A DNA stretch of 6,664 nt from Betaproteobacteria bacterium (GCA_005888955.1 VBCS01000108.1:1-6664); one strand, 5' to 3'. Shown: positions 1-6,484, counted from the first letter of the stretch. The notes: generated by a model not told the origin, from the letters alone. Program-made: numbers and translations.

Positions 1-2463
1 GAGATCCTGCCGGTCGGCCTGCCGTTCGAAACGATCAACAAGCCGCTCAAGAAGAAGGAGATCTCGCGCATCATCAATGCGAGCTTCCGTCGCTGCGGGC
101 TGCGCGAGACAGTAATCTTCGCCGACAAGCTGATGCAGGCGGGTTACAGCCTGGCCACGCGCGGCGGCATCTCGTTTGCCGCCGACGACATGCTCATCCC
201 CGCGGAGAAGCACACGATCATCGAAAAGGCCGAGCATGAGGTGAAGGAAATCGAGGCGCAATATACTTCGGGCCTGGTCACGCAGGGCGAGCGCTATAAC
301 AAGGTGGTCGACATCTGGGGCCGCGCGGGAGACGACATCGCCAAGGCGATGATGGGTCAGCTCGGCATGATGGACGTGACGACGCGCGACGGCAAACCCG
401 CGCGCCAGGAATCGTTCAATTCCATCTACATGATGGCGGACTCGGGTGCACGCGGTTCCGCGGCGCAGATCCGGCAGCTTGCCGGCATGCGCGGCTTGAT
501 GGCGAAGCCGGACGGCTCGATCATCGAGACGCCGATCACCGCGAACTTCCGCGAGGGCCTGAACGTGCTGCAGTACTTCATCTCGACGCACGGCGCCCGC
601 AAGGGCCTCGCCGACACTGCGCTGAAGACGGCAAACTCGGGTTATCTCACGCGCCGTCTCGTCGACGTAACCCAGGACCTGGTCGTCACCGAAGAAGATT
701 GCGGCACGACCAACGGCGTGGCGATGAAGGCTCTCATCGAGGGTGGGGAAGTGATCGAGGCTCTGCGCGAGCGGATCCTCGGGCGCTCGGTTGCAGCGGA
801 CGTCGTGAATCCAGAAACGCAAGCGACGCTGTTCCATGCGGGTACGTTGCTCGGCGAGGACGAGGTCGAAGAGATCGAGGGTCTGGGGATCGACGAGGTG
901 AAGGTGCGCACGCCGCTCACCTGCGACACGCGCTACGGTCTGTGCGCGACGTGCTACGGCCGCGATCTCGGCCGCGGCCACGTCGTCAACGTCGGTGAAG
1001 CGATCGGCGTGATCGCGGCACAGTCGATCGGCGAGCCCGGGACGCAGCTGACGATGCGCACGTTTCACATCGGCGGCGCGGCGTCGCGTACCGCGGCGGC
1101 CTCGCAGCTCGAAAGCAAGTCGGCGGGCACGGTGCGCTTCTCGATGGCCATGCGCTACGTCACCAACGCCAAGGGCGAGATCGTCGTGATCGCGCGCTCG
1201 GGCGAGGTCATGATCCACGATGACAACGGGCGCGAGCGCGAGCGGCACAAGGTGCCTTACGGCGCGACCATGCTGGTGAAGGACGGCGACCCGGTGAAGG
1301 CAGGCAAGGTGCTGGCGGTCTGGGACGCGACGTCGCGGCCGATCATCACCGAGTACGCCGGCCGGGTGAAGTTCGAAAACGTCGAAGAGGGCGTGACGGT
1401 CGCCAAGCAGGTCGACGAAGTGACAGGCTTGTCCACCTTGGTGGTCATCGACCCCAAGCGCCGTGTGGGTGCCACAGCCAAGGGCGTCCGGCCGCAGGTG
1501 AAGCTTCTGAACGAGCAAGGCGATGAAGTGAAGCTGGCCGGTTCCGACCAGCCGGTCAACATCACCTTCCAGCTCGGTTCGATCATCACCGTGAAGGACG
1601 GCCAGGAAGTCGCCGTCGGCGAAGTGCTCGCTCGAGTTCCGCAAGAAACGTCGAAGACGCGTGATATTACAGGCGGTCTCCCGCGCGTGGCCGAGCTCTT
1701 CGAAGCGCGCTCGCCCAAGGATGCGGGTCTGCTGGCGGAAGTTACCGGAACGGTCTCGTTCGGGAAAGACACCAAGGGCAAGCAGCGGCTGGTCATCACC
1801 GATCTGGACGGCGTGGCGCACGAGTATCTGATCGCCAAGGACAAGCACGTGACCGCGCATGACGGACAAGTGGTCAACAAGGGCGAGTCCATCGTCGACG
1901 GTCCGGCCGATCCGCACGACATCCTGCGGCTCCTCGGCGTCGAGGCGCTCGCGCGCTATATCACCGACGAGGTGCAGGACGTCTATCGCCTGCAGGGCGT
2001 GAAGATCAACGACAAGCACATCGAGGTGATCGTCCGGCAGATGTTGCGCCGGGTGCAAGTCCTCGATGCCGGCGACACGCGGTTCATCCCCGGCGAGCAG
2101 GTCGAACGTTCGGACCTGCTCGACGAGAACGACAAGGTGGTCGCGGACGGCAAGAATGCCGCGACCTACGAGCATATGCTGCTCGGGATCACCAAGGCGT
2201 CGCTGTCGACCGATTCGTTCATCTCCGCAGCCTCGTTCCAGGAAACGACGCGCGTGCTCACCGAAGCGGCGATCATGGGCAAGAAGGACGAGCTGCGGGG
2301 CTTGAAGGAGAACGTGATCGTCGGCCGGCTGATTCCCGCCGGCACCGGTCTCGCGTACCACAACGCGCGCAAGAAACAGAAAGCGGGCGCGGACGCGGCG
2401 GCGCTGCTTGGTCTGCCCGAGGAAGCTGCACCGACGACCGAGGTTAGCGCCGACGCGGCGTAA
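1..2463 (+). CDS. rpoC: RNA polymerase beta' subunit, C-terminal part (5' end outside window)
   Basis: This is the beta' subunit of DNA-dependent RNA polymerase, which forms the active-centre cleft together with beta. The frame is open from base 1 to the TAA at 2461-2463, giving 820 visible codons. By alignment from memory the first codon corresponds to about residue 581 of the roughly 1,400-residue E. coli protein, so the NADFDGD catalytic loop is upstream of the window. Visible landmarks are the F-loop/bridge-helix stretch (ARGSAAQIRQLAGMRG, then NVLQYFISTHGARKGLADTA, about codons 145-224), and the second zinc site with cysteine codons at 700, 922, 943 and 952. The trigger loop follows, with GEPGTQLTMRTFHIGGAAS and its Met at 1054 and His at 1066. 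The conserved C-terminal block (DVYRLQGVKINDKHIEVIVRQ to KENVIVGRLIPAGTG) is intact. No frameshift or missing key residue is seen. The alanine-rich tail is typical of lineage-variable ends. Confidence 0.98.
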   Translation, partial: EILPVGLPFETINKPLKKKEISRIINASFRRCGLRETVIFADKLMQAGYSLATRGGISFAADDMLIPAEKHTIIEKAEHEVKEIEAQYTSGLVTQGERYNKVVDIWGRAGDDIAKAMMGQLGMMDVTTRDGKPARQESFNSIYMMADSGARGSAAQIRQLAGMRGLMAKPDGSIIETPITANFREGLNVLQYFISTHGARKGLADTALKTANSGYLTRRLVDVTQDLVVTEEDCGTTNGVAMKALIEGGEVIEALRERILGRSVAADVVNPETQATLFHAGTLLGEDEVEEIEGLGIDEVKVRTPLTCDTRYGLCATCYGRDLGRGHVVNVGEAIGVIAAQSIGEPGTQLTMRTFHIGGAASRTAAASQLESKSAGTVRFSMAMRYVTNAKGEIVVIARSGEVMIHDDNGRERERHKVPYGATMLVKDGDPVKAGKVLAVWDATSRPIITEYAGRVKFENVEEGVTVAKQVDEVTGLSTLVVIDPKRRVGATAKGVRPQVKLLNEQGDEVKLAGSDQPVNITFQLGSIITVKDGQEVAVGEVLARVPQETSKTRDITGGLPRVAELFEARSPKDAGLLAEVTGTVSFGKDTKGKQRLVITDLDGVAHEYLIAKDKHVTAHDGQVVNKGESIVDGPADPHDILRLLGVEALARYITDEVQDVYRLQGVKINDKHIEVIVRQMLRRVQVLDAGDTRFIPGEQVERSDLLDENDKVVADGKNAATYEHMLLGITKASLSTDSFISAASFQETTRVLTEAAIMGKKDELRGLKENVIVGRLIPAGTGLAYHNARKKQKAGADAAALLGLPEEAAPTTEVSADAA

Positions 2464-2484
2464 GCTGTCGATTCCAAGCAATAG

Positions 2485-2511
2485 GGCCGGCGGGCGACCG
2501 CCGGCCTTTTT
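2485..2511 (+). terminator. Intrinsic terminator of the rpoBC operon
   Basis: A perfect 9-bp GC stem (GGCCGGCGG at 2485-2493, CCGCCGGCC at 2498-2506) with loop GCGA is followed at once by TTTTT (2507-2511). It starts 22 nt after the rpoC stop codon. This is the standard form of a Rho-independent terminator and should end rpoBC transcription before the str operon promoter. Confidence 0.93.
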
Positions 2512-2565
2512 ATGGGCTCTTCGCCGATCTCCATAACAAGCTGGCGAAAGCGATCGCCTTAGCAT

Positions 2566-2715
2566 GAAGCGGCGAAGCCTGTCCGGCGTCCGGGCGCCGC
2601 AGACGCCGGCCTACGGGTCCCGGCGCGGCTGCGGGAGTCAACCCACGACTCCCTTGCCGCGCCACCCGTGACGGCCGGCGCGCCTAACGGGCGCCCGCCG
2701 GGCTTTCGCCGCTTC
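2566..2715 (+). repeat. Long palindromic element A (copy 1 of an inverted pair)
   Basis: This 150-bp stretch folds back on itself almost end to end. Paired segments from the outside in are 2566-2576/2705-2715, 2577-2579/2701-2703 (T2704 bulged), 2584-2586/2698-2700, 2591-2598/2690-2697, 2604-2611/2673-2680, 2613-2618/2664-2669, 2622-2628/2657-2663 and 2633-2639/2647-2653, about 53 bp in all. The apical loop is AACCCAC (2640-2646). The outer ends read GAAGCGGCGA and TCGCCGCTTC. It shares these ends, the loop and several internal blocks with element B on the other strand, so the two appear to be diverged copies of one repeat. I see no target-site duplication, no ORF for a transposase and no T-tract. 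It lies after the rpoC terminator and before the str promoter, so a role as DNA (MITE-like repeat, topology or nucleoid element) is likelier than as RNA; that is inference. Confidence 0.8.
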
Positions 2716-2731
2716 CAGAACGTACGCTGCG

Positions 2732-2761
2732 GTCGCGTGACGCGTACACCGGTTACGCGAC
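2732..2761. repeat. Small hairpin between the two long palindromes
   Basis: GTCGCGTGAC (2732-2741) pairs with GTTACGCGAC (2752-2761) over 10 positions, one of them G-T, leaving a 10-nt loop. It occupies most of the 51-bp gap between elements A and B. No T-tract follows, so it is not a terminator. Its function is unknown. Confidence 0.6.
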
Positions 2762-2766
2762 GTTGC

Positions 2767-2930
2767 GAAACGGCGAGCCGCTGGGACGAGGGGCGCGTTG
2801 TGGCGCAGTCGTCGTAAGCGGGTGGCTTGTGCGCGGCCACTCGTGGGTTGAGTGGCCGCCGCAAGCCGGGTACCCGCTCGACGACGTGCCCTGCGCCACT
2901 CGCGGCCAAGTTACAGCGGCTCGCCGTTTC
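2767..2930 (-). repeat. Long palindromic element B (copy 2, inverted relative to A)
   Basis: This 164-bp palindrome has a perfect 17-bp outer stem (2767-2783 with 2914-2930). Further inner stems are 2794-2797/2901-2904, 2800-2807/2892-2899, 2808-2814/2879-2885, 2817-2823/2872-2878, 2824-2831/2860-2867 (one G-T) and a perfect 10-bp apical stem 2833-2842/2850-2859, about 61 bp in all. The apical loop is GTGGGTT (2843-2849), the exact complement of the loop in element A. Read on the minus strand, B begins GAAACGGCGA, carries TCAACCCACGA at its centre and ends TCGCCGTTTC, matching A at those places. The strand is assigned by this comparison with A. No coding capacity or target-site duplication is seen. 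Confidence 0.82.
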
Positions 2931-3011
2931 CCAAAAGCGCGCGCAAATCGAAGGCTAACCATGCGCCGACGGCGATCCGACGACTGCCGGCTTTTCGACC
3001 GTTGTTGCGCG

Positions 3012-3040
3012 TTGACATAGATAGCGTAGTGCCTTAAAAT
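3012..3040 (+). promoter_or_regulatory. Sigma-70 type promoter of the str operon
   Basis: A consensus -35 box TTGACA (3012-3017) is separated by exactly 17 bp from the -10 box TAAAAT (3035-3040), which differs from TATAAT at one position. Transcription would begin near 3047, about 285 nt before rpsL. The position after the rpoC terminator and before the first str gene supports the call. No A-rich UP element is evident upstream. Confidence 0.85.
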
Positions 3041-3046
3041 CCAAAG

Positions 3047-3331
3047 TCTTTTCGTCTTCCGCCGGAGGCTTAGCGAAAGCGTTCCGGCGGGGCGTGCGTA
3101 CCCGGCCGCGCTCGCCCTCTTTGCAGCTTCGAAGAGGACTCCGATCAGGGCAGCGGTATCAAGGCGTCAGCCGAGGCGCGTGAAGAGTGGCCTGAGCAGG
3201 CAATGCTTGGGCCACTTTGATTTGTTGAAGCTCAAAAAATGCCGTCGTACGGCCGACAGCGGCCGGAAGCGGTTTCGCAAAGAGCGACTTGCGGCGGGTC
3301 AGAAAAGACCGCACGAAACGGAACCATTGGG
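3047..3331 (+). promoter_or_regulatory. Long structured 5' leader of the str operon mRNA
   Basis: About 285 nt lie between the predicted transcription start and the rpsL ATG. Three hairpins stand out. The first has 8 perfect pairs (3059-3066 with 3083-3090) plus a G-U pair and an inner GCTT/AAGC stem. The second is CCTCTT (3116-3121) with AAGAGG (3132-3137). The third is a 15-pair stem, 3184-3198 with 3204-3218, containing three G-U pairs and loop GGCAA. The third is followed by an interrupted T-rich run (3216-3226), so an attenuator is conceivable but not shown. Near the end there are further short stems, for example GCCGT/ACGGC at 3241-3253. No known riboswitch or ribosomal-protein leader was recognised. 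The 5' end is predicted, not measured. Confidence 0.55.
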
Positions 3332-3709
3332 ATGCCTACGATCAATCAGCTGGTGCGCAAGGGCCGCGTGGCCCCTGTGTCGAAGAGCAAGGTGCCCGCG
3401 CTCAAACAGAGCCCGCAGAAGCGCGGCGTCTGCACGCGCGTGTACACGACGACACCGAAGAAACCGAACTCCGCGCTGCGCAAGGTCGCGAAGGTCCGCC
3501 TTACCAACGGCTTCGAGGTGATCAGCTATATCGGCGGCGAAGGCCACAACCTGCAGGAGCACTCGGTGGTCCTGATCCGCGGCGGCCGCGTGAAGGACCT
3601 GCCGGGCGTGCGCTATCACATGGTGCGCGGCAGCCTCGACACGGCAGGCGTCAAGGATCGCAAGCAGGCCCGTTCGAAGTATGGCGCCAAGAAACCTAAA
3701 GCTGCTTGA
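3332..3709 (+). CDS. rpsL: 30S ribosomal protein S12
   Basis: S12 sits at the decoding centre of the 30S subunit and contributes to tRNA selection accuracy. The 125-residue product begins MPTINQLVRKGR and carries the family signature TTTPKKPNSALRKVAKVRL, the block YIGGEGHNLQEHSVVLIRGG and the loop VKDLPGVRYH. Lys43 and Lys88, whose substitution gives streptomycin resistance in other bacteria, are unchanged, so the gene looks streptomycin-sensitive. Asp89, the beta-methylthiolated position in E. coli, is present. The ATG at 3332 is chosen because homologues start there. The same frame stays open upstream to an ATG at 3239, but those 31 residues are not S12-like. The ribosome-binding site is weak (GGAA, 3320-3323). 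This is the first gene of the str operon, 35 nt ahead of rpsG. Confidence 0.98.
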   Translation: MPTINQLVRKGRVAPVSKSKVPALKQSPQKRGVCTRVYTTTPKKPNSALRKVAKVRLTNGFEVISYIGGEGHNLQEHSVVLIRGGRVKDLPGVRYHMVRGSLDTAGVKDRKQARSKYGAKKPKAA

Positions 3710-3744
3710 AGCGCTGCCTAAAAATTATCCAGAGATAGAGCGAC

Positions 3745-4215
3745 ATGCCCCGACGCCGAGAGATTCCCAAGCGCGAGATCCTGCCCGATCCCAAGTACTC
3801 GAGCAGCGACGTTGCCAAGTTTGTCAACGTGCTGATGAGCCAGGGCAAGAAGTCGGTGGCCGAGCGCATCGTCTACGGTGCGTTCGAATCGATCGCCAAG
3901 AAGGGCGGCAAGGATCCGCTGGAAGTCTTCACCCAGGCGCTGTCGAACGCAAAGCCGATGGTCGAGGTCAAGAGCCGCCGCGTCGGCGGCGCCAACTTCC
4001 AGGTGCCGGTCGAGGTCCGTCCGGTGCGTCGCGTGGCGTTGGCGATGCGCTGGCTGCGCGAGGCCGCGCGCAAGCGCGGGGAGAAATCGATGGGCCAGCG
4101 CCTTGCCGCAGAGCTGCTCGAAGCGTCCGAGGGGCGCGGCGGCGCGGTGAAGAAGCGCGAGGAAGTGCACCGCATGGCCGAGGCGAACAAGGCCTTTTCG
4201 CATTTTCGCTTCTAG
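3745..4215 (+). CDS. rpsG: 30S ribosomal protein S7
   Basis: S7 is a primary 16S rRNA-binding protein that nucleates assembly of the 30S head and contacts tRNA near the E site. The product is 156 residues, the usual length. Recognisable segments are MPRRREIPKREILPDPKY at the N-terminus, VKSRRVGGANFQVPVEVRPVR in the middle, WLREAARKRGEKSM, and the C-terminal KKREEVHRMAEANKAFSHFRF. A purine-rich AGAGATAGAG (3731-3740) precedes the ATG and may act as the ribosome-binding site. The gap from rpsL is only 35 nt and shows no strong hairpin. This is unlike E. coli, where S7 represses its own translation by binding a longer rpsL-rpsG spacer. The TAG stop overlaps a TCTAGA hexamer. Confidence 0.98.
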   Translation: MPRRREIPKREILPDPKYSSSDVAKFVNVLMSQGKKSVAERIVYGAFESIAKKGGKDPLEVFTQALSNAKPMVEVKSRRVGGANFQVPVEVRPVRRVALAMRWLREAARKRGEKSMGQRLAAELLEASEGRGGAVKKREEVHRMAEANKAFSHFRF

Positions 4216-4284
4216 ACGAATGAATTCACCGGCGGCCGGGATCCTGAATGTCGACCCCCATTCCGCATACTCTTACGAACAAAC
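4211..4284 (+). other. rpsG-fusA spacer with clustered six-base palindromes
   Basis: The 69-nt gap after the rpsG stop holds no obvious Shine-Dalgarno sequence for fusA. The rpsG end and the gap contain five six-base palindromes in 45 bp: TCTAGA (4211-4216), GAATTC (4222-4227), CGGCCG (4233-4238), GGATCC (4239-4244) and GTCGAC (4250-4255). No hairpin, promoter or terminator is evident. The fusA frame is open back to 4216 but has no start codon before 4285. Confidence 0.7.
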
Positions 4285-6378
4285 GTGGCCAGAAGCACTC
4301 CCATCGAGCAGTATCGGAACATCGGCATCAGTGCGCACATTGATGCCGGAAAAACCACGACCACCGAGCGCATACTTTTCTACACCGGAGTTTCCCACAA
4401 GATGGGCGAGGTCCACGACGGTGCGGCCGTAATGGACTGGATGGAGCAGGAGCGCGAACGCGGCATCACGATCACCTCCGCGGCGACGACGTGCTTCTGG
4501 AAGGGGATGGACGGCCGCTACCCGGAGCATCGCATCAACATCATCGACACGCCCGGGCACGTCGACTTCACCATCGAAGTCGAGCGCTCGATGCGCGTGC
4601 TCGACGGTGCGTGCATGGTGTACGACGCAGTCGCGGGCGTGCAGCCGCAGTCCGAGACCGTGTGGCGGCAGGCGAACAAGTACAAGGTGCCGCGGCTTGC
4701 GTTCATCAACAAGATGGACCGCCAGGGCGCCGACTTCTTCAAGTCCTACGACCATATCAAGACGCGCCTCAAAGGGAATCCGGTGCCGATCCAGGTTCCG
4801 ATCGGCGCCGAGGAAAAATTCGAGGGCGTCGTCGATCTCGTGAAGATGAAGGCGATCTACTGGGACGACGCGACGCAGGGCATGAAGTACGAAGCTCGCG
4901 ACATTCCCGCCAAGCTCGTCGACGAGGCAAAAAAGTGGCGGGAGAAAATGGTCGAAGCGGCCGCCGAGGCCGACGACGAGCTGATGCACAAGTACCTCGA
5001 AGGCCACGATCTGTCGGAAGAGGACATCAAGCGGGGCTTGCGCAAGCGCACGATCGCCAATCAGATCGTGCCGATGCTCTGCGGTACGGCGTTCAAGTAC
5101 AAAGGCGTGCAGGCAATGCTCGACGCGGTGATCGACTACATGCCCTCGCCGGTGGACATCCCGCCGGTCAAGGGCGAGGACGACAAGGGACGTCCCGCCG
5201 AGCGCAGGGCCTCCGACGACGAGCCGTTCGCGGCGCTGGCGTTCAAGATCATGACCGATCCCTACGTCGGCCAGCTCACGTTCATTCGCGTCTACTCCGG
5301 CGTGCTCAAGTCGGGCGACACGGTCTACAACGCGGTCCGCAACCGCAAGGAGCGCATCGGGCGCCTGCTGCAGATGCACGCGAATCAGCGCGAAGACATC
5401 AAGGAAGTCTACGCCGGCGACATCGCCGCCGCCGTGGGGCTCAAGGAAGCGTCGACCGGCGAGACGCTGTGCGATCCGGACCACATCATCATGCTCGAGC
5501 GGATGGTATTCCCCGAGCCGGTGATCTCGCAGGCGGTCGAGCCCAAGACCAAGGCCGACCAGGAAAAGATGGGTATCGCTCTCAGTCGGCTGGCGCAGGA
5601 AGATCCGAGCTTCCGCGTGCGCACCGACGACGAATCGGGCCAGACGATCATCTCGGGCATGGGCGAGTTGCACCTCGAGATCATCGTCGATCGCATGAAG
5701 CGCGAATTCGGCGTCGATGCCAGCGTCGGCAAGCCGCAGGTCGCGTATCGCGAGGCGATCAAGAAGCCGGTCGAGATCGAGGGCAAGTTCATCAAGCAGT
5801 CGGGCGGTCGCGGTCAATACGGCCATGTCTGGCTGAAGATGGAGCCGCAGCCCGCGGGCAAGGGCTACGAGTTCGTCGATGCAATCAAGGGTGGCAGCGT
5901 GCCGCGCGAGTTCATTCCGGCGGTGGAGAAGGGCTTGCGCGAAACGCTGCCCAATGGCGTACTGGCGGGCTTCCCGGTCGTCGACGTCAAGGTGACATTG
6001 TTCGACGGCAGCTCCCACGACGTCGACTCGAACGAAAACGCGTTCAAGATGGCCGCATCGATGGCGTTCAAGGATGGCATGCGCCAGGCCAATCCGGCGC
6101 TGCTCGAGCCGATGATGGCGGTCGAGGTAGAGACGCCGGAAGAGTTCATGGGCAATTTGGTGGGCGATCTCGCCAGCCGGCGTGGCATCGTGCACGGTAT
6201 GGATGACGTCGCCGGCATCAAGGTCATCAAGGCGGAAGTGCCACTGTCCGAGATGTTCGGCTACTCGACTACGCTGCGCTCGTTGTCGCAGGGCCGCGCG
6301 ACATACACGATGGAATTCAAGCACTACACGGAAGCACCGAAGACCGTCGCCGAAGCGGTGATCAACAAGAAGAGCTAA
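4285..6378 (+). CDS. fusA: Translation elongation factor G (EF-G)
   Basis: EF-G is the GTPase that drives tRNA-mRNA translocation on the ribosome and, with ribosome recycling factor, splits ribosomes after termination. The product is 697 residues, close to the usual 700. The G domain shows the P-loop AHIDAGKT (17-24), switch I RGITI (59-63), DTPGH (88-92) and NKMD (142-145). Domain II contains the segment PYVGQLTFIRVYSG. Domain III carries GMGELHLEI. Domain IV has GGRGQYGHV and the tip loop SSHDVDS with His578, equivalent to the translocation histidine near 583 in E. coli. Domain V ends in the family-typical SEMFGYSTTLRSLSQGRATYTMEF. The start is GTG, chosen because MARSTPIEQYRNIG matches homologues and no other in-frame start exists upstream. 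No Shine-Dalgarno motif is visible. The gene lies 69 nt after rpsG in the str operon. Confidence 0.98.
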   Translation: MARSTPIEQYRNIGISAHIDAGKTTTTERILFYTGVSHKMGEVHDGAAVMDWMEQERERGITITSAATTCFWKGMDGRYPEHRINIIDTPGHVDFTIEVERSMRVLDGACMVYDAVAGVQPQSETVWRQANKYKVPRLAFINKMDRQGADFFKSYDHIKTRLKGNPVPIQVPIGAEEKFEGVVDLVKMKAIYWDDATQGMKYEARDIPAKLVDEAKKWREKMVEAAAEADDELMHKYLEGHDLSEEDIKRGLRKRTIANQIVPMLCGTAFKYKGVQAMLDAVIDYMPSPVDIPPVKGEDDKGRPAERRASDDEPFAALAFKIMTDPYVGQLTFIRVYSGVLKSGDTVYNAVRNRKERIGRLLQMHANQREDIKEVYAGDIAAAVGLKEASTGETLCDPDHIIMLERMVFPEPVISQAVEPKTKADQEKMGIALSRLAQEDPSFRVRTDDESGQTIISGMGELHLEIIVDRMKREFGVDASVGKPQVAYREAIKKPVEIEGKFIKQSGGRGQYGHVWLKMEPQPAGKGYEFVDAIKGGSVPREFIPAVEKGLRETLPNGVLAGFPVVDVKVTLFDGSSHDVDSNENAFKMAASMAFKDGMRQANPALLEPMMAVEVETPEEFMGNLVGDLASRRGIVHGMDDVAGIKVIKAEVPLSEMFGYSTTLRSLSQGRATYTMEFKHYTEAPKTVAEAVINKKS

Positions 6379-6399
6379 GAATTTTCGTGGGTTTTTCCG

Positions 6400-6433
6400 C
6401 TTCGAATCGACGGGCTTTGCCCGCGATTCGAAG
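6400..6433 (+). promoter_or_regulatory. First hairpin in the fusA-tuf gap
   Basis: CTTCGAATCG (6400-6409) pairs perfectly with CGATTCGAAG (6424-6433), and inside it CGGGC (6411-6415) pairs with GCCCG (6419-6423) around a TTT loop. This makes a 15-bp stem interrupted by one bulged A (6410). A T-tract precedes it (6392-6396) but none follows, so it is not a canonical terminator. It could be an RNA processing or stabilising stem between the fusA and tuf coding parts; that is inference. Confidence 0.75.
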
Positions 6434-6443
6434 GTAACTAGAC

Positions 6444-6473
6444 CGGCCAAAAGTAGGGTTTCACTTTTGGCCG
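6444..6473 (+). promoter_or_regulatory. Second hairpin, abutting the tuf ribosome-binding site
   Basis: CGGCCAAAAGT (6444-6454) pairs perfectly with ACTTTTGGCCG (6463-6473), an 11-bp stem with an 8-nt loop (6455-6462). The tuf Shine-Dalgarno AAGGGA (6474-6479) begins at the next base. Such a placement could influence tuf translation or protect a processed 5' end. No T-tract follows, so it is not a terminator. Confidence 0.75.
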
Positions 6474-6484
6474 AAGGGATCCAA

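Larger units (their letters stand above)
2512..3011. other. Non-coding spacer between rpoC terminator and str promoter
   Basis: This 500-bp stretch holds no credible protein gene. The short open frames on both strands are rich in Arg, Ala and Pro, lack ribosome-binding sites, resemble no family I recognise and run through palindromic DNA. What it does hold is two long imperfect palindromes with a small hairpin between them (listed separately). The flanks 2512-2565 and 2931-3011 show only minor features, such as GGCGA/TCGCC at 2543-2558. No tRNA or other known RNA gene was recognised. Confidence 0.8.

Noticed and set aside
2550..2557. GCGATCGC octamer resembling the cyanobacterial HIP1 repeat
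   Set aside because: A single occurrence in GC-rich DNA of a clearly proteobacterial locus is expected by chance.
2559..2909. Open frame of 116 codons on the minus strand in the rpoC-rpsL gap
   Set aside because: It runs through both long palindromes, has low-complexity Arg/Ala/Pro composition and no ribosome-binding site.
2763..3020. Short plus-strand open frames in the rpoC-rpsL gap, one starting TTG at 2763 and one ATG at 2852
   Set aside because: They lie within element B and the str promoter, lack Shine-Dalgarno motifs and show no recognisable domain.
3239..3331. In-frame upstream ATG giving S12 a 31-residue N-terminal extension
   Set aside because: The extension is not S12-like and homologues start at MPTINQLV; the extra codons lie in a structured leader.
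3681..4223. 180-codon frame bridging the end of rpsL and rpsG
   Set aside because: It is the shifted frame of rpsG, with Arg-rich composition typical of a shadow.
4220..4432. Small open frame starting at an ATG just after the rpsG stop
   Set aside because: It overlaps the fusA G domain out of frame and has no ribosome-binding site.
6400..6473. The fusA-tuf hairpins as a transcription terminator
   Set aside because: Neither stem is followed by a T-tract on the plus strand, and the minus-strand reading gives none either.
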